Shown: positions 1 to 7,530 of the stretch, one piece after another
Numbering within the stretch: the stretch's first letter is position 1
Layout: every line of letters begins with the position of its first letter
NCBI GenBank assembly: GCA_002316005.1
Contig: DCIM01000042.1
Span: 1-30,760 of the forward strand
Direction of reading: 5' to 3'
Source of the DNA: Prevotellaceae bacterium UBA1726
Lineage (GTDB): Bacteria; Bacteroidota; Bacteroidia; Bacteroidales; Bacteroidaceae
DNA: 30,760 nucleotides
Notes under the pieces: generated by a model
The model's input: the letters and a program-made list of their open reading frames with translations, nothing else
What the model was told of the DNA's origin: nothing
Databases searched by the model: none
Made by a program: the position numbers and the translations under genes

Positions 1-938
1 CTGTAGTAGTGATCTGTGCCATACATCTCTGTCTGTGTGTCGATGAAGAGTTTCTGTATCTGGGCAAAGTGAGGGTCTTTTGGGTTAAGGAATGTGCAAC
101 CGTATTTCTCGTCGAAACCGCACCATCCCTGAACAGGAGTAGATTCCAGTTCCACACCAAGAGCATCGGCAAGATCTGAAGGGATATGTCCCGAGAAACC
201 AGGTAGTACAGGATGCATATTCAGTTCGCGTTCACGCGCAAGAATGCGTTTCTGCAGTTCAGCCTGACCGTCAATCCACTTCTGTGGCAGAGGTCCTTGC
301 CAGCGGTCAATATTGTTCATGCGATGCCATGGCAGATGAGCCGGACCTGAGAAATATGCACGGATCTGCTCATCGGTCATACCGAGTTCACGATAAACCT
401 TCTGATATACAGCCTCCTCGCCATTCATTGCAAGAGGTATGTTGATGCCGTTGAGCGCCATCCAGTCAATGAAATGTTCCCATTGCTCCCATTTCCAGAA
501 GGCGAGGGTATAGCCGTAAGTGCAATAGTTGAGGAAGAAGCGTTGAGGCACCAGCGCCTTCACACGTACCTTTGACGGAACCTCAGGCATGACCTCAGGC
601 AATATCACAGGATTGTAGTCGTACCAGTTCACTTGTGTGAGGCAGTAATCCTGCAGGTATCTGTTCAGGCCAACCGCCATAGAGTTAGCGTTGTTTCCAC
701 GAATCACAACCTTGCCTTTAACGGTCTCCAGTTCATATACATCGATAGTGTCATTCTGAAGACGCTCAAAGCTGACAGCGTCGGCCTTGTCGCCCATGAT
801 TCTTCGAGCAAGAGCCTCTGCAGTACCTACTTCAGAATCGGTACTTCCACAAGCAGCAAGCAGCATACAAGTGACTCCAACGAGAACTATCGTTGTTTTT
901 TGAATACTCAATTTAATGAACAGTCTTGCCTTTGTCAT
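1..938 (-). CDS. GH89 alpha-N-acetylglucosaminidase, lipoprotein, 3' end outside window
   Basis: The reading frame starts at the ATG complementary to 936-938 and stays open to the left edge, giving about 312 residues; the C-terminal part, including the catalytic glutamates, is missing. It begins with a lipoprotein signal whose lipobox LAAC ends at Cys30, so it should be anchored to a membrane, probably the outer one. NAGLU-family blocks are visible: VVIRGNNANS, FLNYCTYGYTLAFWKWEQWE, DWMALNGINIPLAMNGEE and MHPVLPGFSGHIP, all matching the second GH89 at 16436-18673. The family releases terminal alpha-linked GlcNAc. It is the last visible gene of a minus-strand run, 18 bp after the phosphoesterase at 957-2444, so probably co-transcribed. 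The family call is secure; the substrate is unknown. Confidence 0.93.
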   Translation of the reverse strand, partial: MTKARLFIKLSIQKTTIVLVGVTCMLLAACGSTDSEVGTAEALARRIMGDKADAVSFERLQNDTIDVYELETVKGKVVIRGNNANSMAVGLNRYLQDYCLTQVNWYDYNPVILPEVMPEVPSKVRVKALVPQRFFLNYCTYGYTLAFWKWEQWEHFIDWMALNGINIPLAMNGEEAVYQKVYRELGMTDEQIRAYFSGPAHLPWHRMNNIDRWQGPLPQKWIDGQAELQKRILARERELNMHPVLPGFSGHIPSDLADALGVELESTPVQGWCGFDEKYGCTFLNPKDPHFAQIQKLFIDTQTEMYGTDHYY

Positions 939-956
939 GTTAAAAAGCGGAGTTGA

Positions 957-2444
957 TTATTTCTTTATGAATAGTGAACTTGCAGGGACATCCAGCACTT
1001 CACTGCCCTTTGAGGCGTACTTGATGTTCAATGATTGTCCTGCGTAATTATCGTAGTACTTAACCACGAAGTGATGATATCCCTTGGCAAGACTTACGAA
1101 CGATTTCTTTGTTCTCTCACCATGCGAACCGTCATTGTCGATAATCAGTTTGTCGTCGATATAGAACTGTGCACCATCGTCAGAGGTCAGAAGGAAGAAA
1201 TAAGGCAATGTATCTTCCGAGAGGAAGTATGTGTCGAAGACATACCCGAAATGATCTTCTGCAGGAGCCTTTGTTATGTCGATAGCCTCCATCTTGCCCT
1301 CGCCCTTCTTGTTCTTTGGCACGAGAATCGAGGCACAGCAGTCTTTCTCAGGGCCTTCGTAGTAGGTGTAGTTCACACCATTCTCTACTTCGCCGAGTTC
1401 TGTTGCAGGAAGGGCGTCGTCAATCATTGCTGAGTTGAAACCATGAGGCAGATACCACGATGGCCCCCTGCCGTCAACAGTGCGGCACCATGTCTCAAAC
1501 TCTCTCTTGCCCTCAGTCAGTTCAACGATACGGCTACCCAGTGGTGTTGTCTCACTACCGCCGACACCCGACTGACGACCATAGCACAATGCAATGTCGT
1601 CAAGGATTCCGCAGTAGTCGTTCGAATGGTCATGACCTACGAACATACCCATGATATCTCTGTGGAATGCTGCCGATGCAAAGAAACCGGTATTGAATTC
1701 AGGAGGACAGCAGGTGCCTTCCTTGTATGAACCGAAAGTGTTAGGGTCGGTGGCAACAGGAACGAACTCAGGAACACAGATGTGGAAATAGGCGAGGGCA
1801 GGGAGTGGCTTACCGCCATTCTGTGCAGTATATTTCTCGCTTGTCTTCTCATACCATTTAATCTGGTCATAGTGAATCCAGTCATAATAACTGTATTTTC
1901 TCAGTTCTTCGTCCTCAGGATAGTCGTTTGAGTCGATAGTATAGACGAGAGCTGCAACGGAGTCGCTCTTCTCGCTCAGTATCTCAATAGCCATGTTGCC
2001 GTGACCGTAGCAATCGGATGTAGTAGGGTAGTTGAGGCAGCGTGTTGGCAGTTCTGTGAGCCATGTCTCCAGAATGTCTGCATCAACGCTGTCGCAAGCC
2101 TCTGCATCATGGTTTCCCATCACGATGGCGTAAGGTACTCCTGTAGCCTCGAGCATGTTGATGACCTGCTGCCACTCCGCCTTGTTGTGCTCAAGGTTGT
2201 CGGCATCGGTCACATTGTCGCCTGTGAGGACGATGAGCTGAGGTTGGTCTTCTCTCACCACAGCCTCCAGCATTTTACGGATGGCCACGGTGTCGCGACC
2301 GTTGTTCCAGTGCATATCAGTAAGTTGGGCAATACGGAACTTTCCATCCTTGAAACGGAGGGTGATGTCTGACTTGTCGCTGCCATTCTGGCTGCATGAG
2401 ATGATTGCGAAGACTGCTAATAATAAAAAGAGTACCTTTTTCAT
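957..2444 (-). CDS. Lipoprotein calcineurin-like phosphoesterase with C-terminal PA14 domain (copy A)
   Basis: This is a 495-residue protein. The signal ends in lipobox IISC with Cys17, predicting a lipoprotein. Metallophosphoesterase motifs appear in order: D43-x-H45 in LTDMHW, GDN around 75-77, GNHD 110-113, His221 in YFHICVPEF and GHDH 270-273, so the two-metal site looks intact. Residues about 355-480 resemble PA14, with SDDGAQFYIDDKLIIDNDGSH and an AKGYHHFVVKYY strand; PA14 domains often bind carbohydrate. Copy B at 4161-5648 has exactly the same length and is about four-fifths identical by eye. It lies 44 bp after the gene at 2489-3916 and 18 bp before GH89. It probably removes a phosphate or phosphodiester group from a glycan; the substrate is not evident. 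Confidence 0.9.
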   Translation of the reverse strand: MKKVLFLLLAVFAIISCSQNGSDKSDITLRFKDGKFRIAQLTDMHWNNGRDTVAIRKMLEAVVREDQPQLIVLTGDNVTDADNLEHNKAEWQQVINMLEATGVPYAIVMGNHDAEACDSVDADILETWLTELPTRCLNYPTTSDCYGHGNMAIEILSEKSDSVAALVYTIDSNDYPEDEELRKYSYYDWIHYDQIKWYEKTSEKYTAQNGGKPLPALAYFHICVPEFVPVATDPNTFGSYKEGTCCPPEFNTGFFASAAFHRDIMGMFVGHDHSNDYCGILDDIALCYGRQSGVGGSETTPLGSRIVELTEGKREFETWCRTVDGRGPSWYLPHGFNSAMIDDALPATELGEVENGVNYTYYEGPEKDCCASILVPKNKKGEGKMEAIDITKAPAEDHFGYVFDTYFLSEDTLPYFFLLTSDDGAQFYIDDKLIIDNDGSHGERTKKSFVSLAKGYHHFVVKYYDNYAGQSLNIKYASKGSEVLDVPASSLFIKK

Positions 2445-2488
2445 TTTTGTCTGATGCTATAGTAGTTTTGCTTGTTCGATTGAATAAT

Positions 2489-3916
2489 TTACTTGACGCT
2501 TGTGCCCATCCACTCAGAATAGATTGGCTGTCCCTTCTTGCCGAAACTTTCGCAAGGACGAACCGCAAAGCGATATTTATGTGTTGAAGGCAGTTCGCTC
2601 TTGCCGAAGAGACATACTACATCCTGTTCGTCGTGGTTTTCACCCAGATGGGCACCAGGAGAATATACGCGTTTTGTGCCAACAACGGTCAATGTATCCA
2701 CATACTGCTGCTCCACCTGAATCTCATAGTCCACGGCACGCACGCCAGTACGCTTCTTCAATACCGATGGGAACTTTACCTCCACCTGAGGTTGCTTAAC
2801 GCCATAACGGTCTTCACCTTCGGCAATCTCGCGTATGCTCACCTTGTCGCCCTTCGCGAACTCTGGAGCAACAGCCTTCTTCCTTCGGTTTTCGAAACTC
2901 ATCTGAGCACCCTTCATTGGCAGTGGGATAATCCAGTTGTCGCCAACAGGTTCGTCATAAACAAACTCACGGCGTTCGAAGGTGATGCTGTTGTCATAAA
3001 CAGTCATAACCATTCCCTGCTTCTTGTCTCTGTGGTTTGCTCTTTTCATCTGCGAAGGTACATCAGCGCCACCATCCACATACGAGTTCTCACGACCACC
3101 GAGAGGGCAGAGATAACTCAATGATGATGTGTTCAGGCTGGTGAACTCCTCCTGCCAGAGACTATACTCGTTGTCGAGAGGCAGGTGTGAATGCCCAGAG
3201 AAGGCAATGGCGTTAGGGAATTGGCTCAGAGCCTTTGTCACATCTCCGTTGTCCTGTCCCCATGCCCACTCGCCGTAAGTTGTGTTCCTTGGATGAGCAT
3301 GCTGGAAATAGAAGAAAGGTTTCGGACCGCTCAGTTCTGTTTTATGCTGTTCAATGAACGCGGGAGCATCCTTTGTCTTACTCCAGTCCTCCCAGTGGGC
3401 ACCGATGAAGTGATAGCCCTTGACAGTTTTCATGTAAACTGGTTGATAGGTCTCCTTGTAGTATTTCTTCCAGAGTTGCTTATGGCGAGGGCCGATTGCA
3501 TCCTTGAGGGCTTCCTCATCAGAAATACCCATATTGCGATAGTCATGATATGTATGTGCTTCCATATCATGGTTGCCATAGACGAAAAGTCGCTCTACAT
3601 GCTTGCCGTTTGGCAGTTTGTCCTTAGGGAATACCGAGAACCATGTGTCGGCAATAACCTTCATCTGGCGCTCAAGACCGTCGTCAGCCATATCACCGGC
3701 GATAAGCACGCCGTCAACCTCACGCTCACGGAAATATTCCAGAGCATGACGGAATGTCTTGCAAGTTTCTTCGTTGCGAACATGGATATCACTGAGGATA
3801 CCGATACAGAGGCGTGGCGCTCCCATCTCGCTCACTTTCTGGGCGAAAGTAGGAAGGTCAACATACATTGCACCAGTAATAAGGCCCGCTGCCTTAAGGA
3901 ATCGTCTTCTGTCCAT
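2489..3916 (-). CDS. Calcineurin-like metallophosphoesterase with Tat-like signal
   Basis: The start is placed at 3916, giving MDRRRFLKAAGLITGAMYVD, a twin-arginine-like signal (RRxFLK); an upstream in-frame ATG at 4036 would add 40 residues of unlikely sequence lying inside the terminator hairpin. The protein has 475 residues. Metallophosphoesterase motifs are SDIH 42-45, GDM at 74-76, GNHD 114-117, His206/His208 in FQHAHPRNT and GHSH 241-244. The last 150 or so residues look beta-rich and fibronectin-III-like, with no catalytic motif seen. It is a different subfamily from its PA14-bearing neighbours on both sides. A terminator and a weak promoter separate it from 4161-5648, and it probably heads the unit with 957-2444 and GH89. 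Whether Tat export operates here cannot be judged from this window. Confidence 0.88.
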   Translation of the reverse strand: MDRRRFLKAAGLITGAMYVDLPTFAQKVSEMGAPRLCIGILSDIHVRNEETCKTFRHALEYFREREVDGVLIAGDMADDGLERQMKVIADTWFSVFPKDKLPNGKHVERLFVYGNHDMEAHTYHDYRNMGISDEEALKDAIGPRHKQLWKKYYKETYQPVYMKTVKGYHFIGAHWEDWSKTKDAPAFIEQHKTELSGPKPFFYFQHAHPRNTTYGEWAWGQDNGDVTKALSQFPNAIAFSGHSHLPLDNEYSLWQEEFTSLNTSSLSYLCPLGGRENSYVDGGADVPSQMKRANHRDKKQGMVMTVYDNSITFERREFVYDEPVGDNWIIPLPMKGAQMSFENRRKKAVAPEFAKGDKVSIREIAEGEDRYGVKQPQVEVKFPSVLKKRTGVRAVDYEIQVEQQYVDTLTVVGTKRVYSPGAHLGENHDEQDVVCLFGKSELPSTHKYRFAVRPCESFGKKGQPIYSEWMGTSVK

Positions 3917-3967
3917 ATTTAGATTTTTGTTAGTAATTCGATTTAGCTTAATTGCTATTAGCAGTTT

Positions 3968-3975
3968 CAAAGGTT
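3968..3975 (-). promoter_or_regulatory. Candidate -7 element for the phosphoesterase at 2489-3916
   Basis: On the minus strand this reads AACCTTTG, seven of eight positions of the Bacteroidetes -7 consensus TAnnTTTG. It sits between the terminator at 4002-4042 and the start codon at 3916, giving a leader of about 45 nt. No clear -33 TTTG is present, only a T-rich stretch at the expected distance. It is supported mainly by its position. Confidence 0.35.
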
Positions 3976-3993
3976 CAATTTGGGACGTTCTTG

Positions 3994-4042
3994 GAAAATA
4001 AACGGGGAGGAGTTGAAAACTCTCTCCAACCACCATCCCCGT
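3994..4042 (-). terminator. Intrinsic terminator after the phosphoesterase at 4161-5648
   Basis: Arms ACGGGGA (4002-4008) and TCCCCGT (4036-4042) pair perfectly. An inner GAGTT/AACTC hairpin can fold within the loop. On the minus strand the stem is followed by TTATTTTC. The flanks GAAAAT (3994-3999) and ATTTTC (4045-4050) extend the symmetry, so it might act in both directions. It lies about 120 bp past the stop codon at 4161. Confidence 0.65.
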
Positions 4043-4160
4043 CGATTTTCTAGAAGTAATCCTTTCTGATTCCTGTTCTCCCGAATGAGAAGCAGAAGTG
4101 ATTACAATGCATTTTAACTAACCAAATTTTAACCAAAAAAATTATTATAATATTTATTAA

Positions 4161-5648
4161 TTATTTCTTTCTGAAAAGCAGGTTTGCAGGAATCTTCTGT
4201 GCTTCCTTGCCCTTTGAGGCATAGGTGATGTCCAGTTCCTGACCGGAATAGTCCTCAAAGTACTTCACAACCATGTGGTGATATCCCTTTGCAAGGCTTA
4301 TGGTTGTTCTTTTTACCTCCAAGCTGTGCGAACCGTCATTGTCGAGAATCAGTTTGTCGTCGATATAGAGCAATGCACCGTCGTCAGAGGCCAGACAGAA
4401 GTAGAATGGCGAAGTTTCTTCTGCAAGTAGATATGTGTCGAAGATATATCCGAAATGGTCTTCTGCCGGAGCCTTTGTTATGTCTATGTCCTCCATCACG
4501 CCTTCTCCCTTCTTGTTCTTTTCTACAAGGATTGCAGCGCAGTTTTCTTCCTCAGGACCCTCGAAGTAAGTATAGTTCACTCCGTTCTCAACCTCACTGA
4601 GTTCTGTCGCAGGAAGAGGGTTTTCAAACATTGTAGCGTTGAATCCATGTGGGTAATACCAGGAAGTTGTCTTTCCTTCCACTGTGCGACACCAAGTCTC
4701 AAACTCTCTTTTGCCCTCAGTCAGTTCTACGATGCGGCTGCCCAATGGTGTTGCTTCATTACCACCGACGCCCGACTGACGACCGTAGCACAATGCAATG
4801 CCGCCATGGATTCCACAATAGTCGTTCGTGTGGTCGTGACCTACGAACATACCCATGATATCCTTGTGGTACATGGCAGATGCCAAGAAACCGGTATTGA
4901 GATCAGGAGGGCAGCATGGTTCGCAGAATGAACCGAAACGGTTGACATCATTTGCCACAGTGACGAACTCAGGAACGCAGATATGGAAGTAGGCGAGGGC
5001 AGGGAGTGGTTTGCCACCATTCTGTGCGGTATATTTCGCGCTTGTCTTCTCGTACCACCTTATCTGGTCAACATGAATCCAGTCATAGAAACTCATTAAT
5101 TTCTCTCTGGCGGTCGGTGGATAATCGTTCGAGTCGATTGTATAGACGAGAGCTGCCACAGAGTCGCTGTTCTCGCTCAGTATCTCGAGCGCCTTGTTGC
5201 CGTGACCGTAGCAATCAGATGTAGTAGGGTAGTTGAGGCAGCGTGTAGGCATTTCTGTGAGCCATGACTCCAGAATGTCAGCATCTACGCTGTCGCAAGC
5301 CTCTGCATCGTGATTGCCCATCACGATGGCATAAGGTACTCCTGTAGCCTCAAGCATGTTGATAACCTGCTGCCACTCTGCCTTGTTGTGTTCAAGACTA
5401 TCGGCATCGGTCACATTATCACCTGTAAGGACGATAAGTTGAGGTTGGTCTTCTCTCACTACAGCCTCCAACATCTCGCGGATAGCCACGGTGTCGCGAC
5501 CATTGCTCCAGTGCATGTCAGTAATCTGGGCAATGCGGAATTTGCCATCCTCGAAGCGGAGGGTAATGTCGTTCTTTTCTGTGTCAACCTTCTGGCTGCA
5601 CGAAATGACTGCGAAGACTGTTAATAATAGTACGAGTACCTTTTTCAT
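4161..5648 (-). CDS. Lipoprotein calcineurin-like phosphoesterase with C-terminal PA14 domain (copy B)
   Basis: The start at 5648 yields MKKVLVLLLTVFAVISCSQK, a lipoprotein signal with lipobox VISC (Cys17). The in-frame ATG at 5759 is rejected: it adds a 37-residue Tyr-rich tail and lies upstream of the promoter at 5695-5702. Length is 495 residues, equal to copy A. The metal-site motifs are all present: TDMHW, TGDNVTD, GNHDAEA, YFHICVPEF and GHDHTND, and the PA14 segment is conserved. Differences from copy A cluster around residues 175-190, around 235-250 and in the PA14 part, where substrate contacts might change. It is the first gene of its unit and is followed by a terminator, so it is probably transcribed on its own from a strong promoter. 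Confidence 0.9.
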   Translation of the reverse strand: MKKVLVLLLTVFAVISCSQKVDTEKNDITLRFEDGKFRIAQITDMHWSNGRDTVAIREMLEAVVREDQPQLIVLTGDNVTDADSLEHNKAEWQQVINMLEATGVPYAIVMGNHDAEACDSVDADILESWLTEMPTRCLNYPTTSDCYGHGNKALEILSENSDSVAALVYTIDSNDYPPTAREKLMSFYDWIHVDQIRWYEKTSAKYTAQNGGKPLPALAYFHICVPEFVTVANDVNRFGSFCEPCCPPDLNTGFLASAMYHKDIMGMFVGHDHTNDYCGIHGGIALCYGRQSGVGGNEATPLGSRIVELTEGKREFETWCRTVEGKTTSWYYPHGFNATMFENPLPATELSEVENGVNYTYFEGPEEENCAAILVEKNKKGEGVMEDIDITKAPAEDHFGYIFDTYLLAEETSPFYFCLASDDGALLYIDDKLILDNDGSHSLEVKRTTISLAKGYHHMVVKYFEDYSGQELDITYASKGKEAQKIPANLLFRKK

Positions 5649-5694
5649 AATTGTTTGATGGTGTATATATAGGAAGTAGTTGTTTGTTCTATTG

Positions 5695-5702
5695 CAAAGG
5701 TA
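5695..5702 (-). promoter_or_regulatory. Bacteroidetes-type -7 element upstream of 4161-5648
   Basis: The minus strand reads TACCTTTG, a perfect TAnnTTTG, followed by C, and lies 46 bp before the start codon at 5648. The stretch further upstream is A/T only, with no exact TTTG at the ideal 20-nt spacing. The predicted leader is about 40 nt. Confidence 0.6.
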
Positions 5703-5819
5703 ATAATATTTATATATATATAATGTGGAAAAAAAACAAAAATATAGTAAAATATACAATTACACTTGTAATATCCGCAATATTGTGAATTTTACCAATA
5801 ATCGTTACAAACGACTTCT

Positions 5820-5835
5820 ATACTAATGTTAGTAT
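5820..5835. repeat. 16-bp perfect palindrome at the end of the unknown lipoprotein gene
   Basis: ATACTAA (5820-5826), TG, TTAGTAT (5829-5835): seven paired bases with a two-base centre. It touches the last base of the lipoprotein stop codon and lies about 130 bp upstream of the promoter at 5695. It could be a weak 3'-end hairpin or a protein-binding dyad. No T-run follows it on the minus strand, so a classic terminator is unlikely. Confidence 0.45.
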
Positions 5836-6650
5836 CAGCCGATTTTCTCTATGGAAATAATGTGCGACCTAAGTTTTCCTTTGATGGTCTCCACCTTCAG
5901 TTCACGCAGTACGTAATTAGAACGTGCTGCCAAAAAAATGGTATAGTTGTCATCCGAATCAGATATTTTGCTCAGTATAAGCGATGGCGATACAGCCATC
6001 TTCTTTTTCAGAGCATCAAACAACTCTGTTTTGACACTACCGATAATCATGGCCTTGTAGTTGTTCTGGTTATATTTCTGCATTATGTCGCTTGCCGATT
6101 CTATTTGGTCGGCAGATGTGAATCTTATATATGCAAAAGGAATCTCAATTTTATTCGTGCCCTCAATAGCGTTCGTCTGAACAGGGAGGAAGTGAAAATA
6201 GCAGTCCTTTGCAATCTTTGGCGATTCCACATAACTTAATTTGTGGTCAATCACTAGTGTTGCTCCCAGAATATCGTCCGTTGTGTAAGAATAAGGAATG
6301 AACTTGCAGAAGCGTCTTGAGTTAAACGAGATGTCTGTTGTGGGATTATAGCATTTGTCGCTCTTTGAATAATTCGTGACATCAGTACGCTCTATCACCG
6401 AAAGTGTGCATTTGGTGTCTGCTACTTTCAAGTAGTCAATTAAATTGGCCGTTTCTGAAGTGGCAGAAGTATCATCCAATGATGATATATAGTAGATATT
6501 GAATGTGTTGCTTTTGTTCCATATGTTCTCTGTCTTTCCTTCGTTGTCTGGGGGCACAACAGTTCCTGTCGCATCCTCTTCCGATTTGCATCCGTAAATG
6601 AAGACGCTCAGCAATATGGCAAGTATGATATTTGCATGATAATTCCTCAT
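5835..6650 (-). CDS. Lipoprotein of unknown function
   Basis: This is a 271-residue protein with a lipoprotein signal (lipobox IYGC, Cys21), followed by an acidic, flexible stretch typical of exported Bacteroidetes lipoproteins. I do not recognise a family. The mature part is rich in Thr, Ser, Asn and Asp and looks mixed alpha/beta, with no catalytic motif seen. It starts 7 bp after the stop of the EEP-family gene at 6658-7467, so the two are almost certainly co-transcribed. From context it could be a surface glycan-binding protein or a partner of that enzyme, but nothing in the sequence shows either. The gene is more A/T-rich than its neighbours. Confidence 0.8.
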   Translation of the reverse strand: MRNYHANIILAILLSVFIYGCKSEEDATGTVVPPDNEGKTENIWNKSNTFNIYYISSLDDTSATSETANLIDYLKVADTKCTLSVIERTDVTNYSKSDKCYNPTTDISFNSRRFCKFIPYSYTTDDILGATLVIDHKLSYVESPKIAKDCYFHFLPVQTNAIEGTNKIEIPFAYIRFTSADQIESASDIMQKYNQNNYKAMIIGSVKTELFDALKKKMAVSPSLILSKISDSDDNYTIFLAARSNYVLRELKVETIKGKLRSHIISIEKIG

Positions 6651-6657
6651 AGCCGTT

Positions 6658-7467
6658 CTACTTTAGTCTGACCGTTGACACTACAGGGCAATGGTCGGAT
6701 AGTTCCATGTCGCCATAGAACCGTGACATTACCTTAGTGTCTATCAGTTCCCATTGGTTTTTCGTACCAAAGATGAAGTCAATTTTGGAAATTCCTGAAT
6801 ATGTGACTTCATCACTGTCGAGTCTTTCATATTTTTTCTCAATGGTATTGATGACATCGCTTCCCAGCCCTTTGTTCATATCTCCTGTGAGGATAGTGGG
6901 AATCGTTGGATCAATGACAGTATTACTTATCAATACTTGTGCTTGCTCCATTTGCCCTCCTATATGGTCGAGGTGAGTACATGCCACACGGATAGTCTCT
7001 CCTGAAGGCAAAAGAAAATCACATACGAGCACGCCGCGTTGGTCGGCTGAACCCTCTGGTCTGGGCAGACGGACTGCGTTCATACCGAGTAGGGGGTAAC
7101 GACTCAGTATGGCGTTCCCGTACATCTCGTCGCGGCAATAGGTATATTTGCTCTCGTCCTCCTCCTGTTTCTTGTTGTTCAGGTTATAGGCATATCCAAA
7201 TGTACCGAACATATTAAGTTTGCCTGCCAGTTCCTGAACCACATCGCGGTAATTGTTATCGTTTTTTTGTCTAAGGCTGCGGTTCTCCACCTCATTCAGG
7301 CAGATGAAGTCGGCACCCTCCGTGACGAGATGCTTTGCGTATGGAGTAACATCGAAGTCGGGTTCGAACGACCTTATGTTGAATGTGATGACCTTGAACT
7401 CCGTCTGGCCATTTGCACATAAGGTAATCATAACTGCCCAAAGGCAAAAAAGGATTCTCTTTACCAT
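6658..7467 (-). CDS. Secreted endonuclease/exonuclease/phosphatase (EEP) family hydrolase
   Basis: The 269-residue protein has a signal peptide ending near CANGQ (residues 17-21) without a lipobox cysteine. The EEP catalytic set is complete: Asn30 in ITFNIRS, Glu59 in CLNEVE, His165 in CTHLDH, Asp196/Asn198 in TGDMN, Asp230 in KIDFIF and Asp258-His259 in SDHCPV. The superfamily includes nucleases, inositol-phosphate phosphatases and sphingomyelinases, all cleaving phosphoester bonds with Mg2+. Its place behind a SusC/SusD pair suggests a phosphorylated glycan or lipid substrate rather than DNA. The start codon lies only 13 bp beyond the terminator stem at 7481-7512, so expression probably needs read-through. 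The precise substrate cannot be told. Confidence 0.9.
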   Translation of the reverse strand: MVKRILFCLWAVMITLCANGQTEFKVITFNIRSFEPDFDVTPYAKHLVTEGADFICLNEVENRSLRQKNDNNYRDVVQELAGKLNMFGTFGYAYNLNNKKQEEDESKYTYCRDEMYGNAILSRYPLLGMNAVRLPRPEGSADQRGVLVCDFLLPSGETIRVACTHLDHIGGQMEQAQVLISNTVIDPTIPTILTGDMNKGLGSDVINTIEKKYERLDSDEVTYSGISKIDFIFGTKNQWELIDTKVMSRFYGDMELSDHCPVVSTVRLK

Positions 7468-7475
7468 ATTTATAT

Positions 7476-7512
7476 AAAAAGGACTCCCACCCCTTGGTAG
7501 GAGTAGGAGTCC
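7476..7512 (-). terminator. Strong intrinsic terminator between susD-like and EEP genes
   Basis: On the minus strand GGACTCC (7512-7506) pairs with GGAGTCC (7487-7481), and the stem continues inward with Watson-Crick and G-T pairs to about 14 bp around a four-base loop. Five T follow (7480-7476). It lies 18 bp after the SusD stop and 13 bp before the next start codon, so it should limit transcription of the two downstream genes. Confidence 0.85.
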
Positions 7513-7530
7513 GATATTATTTACAGAAGA

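Noticed and set aside
3191..3922. 243-codon plus-strand frame opposite the Tat-type phosphoesterase
   Set aside because: It mirrors a gene with full metallophosphoesterase motifs; the antisense product shows no domain or signal.
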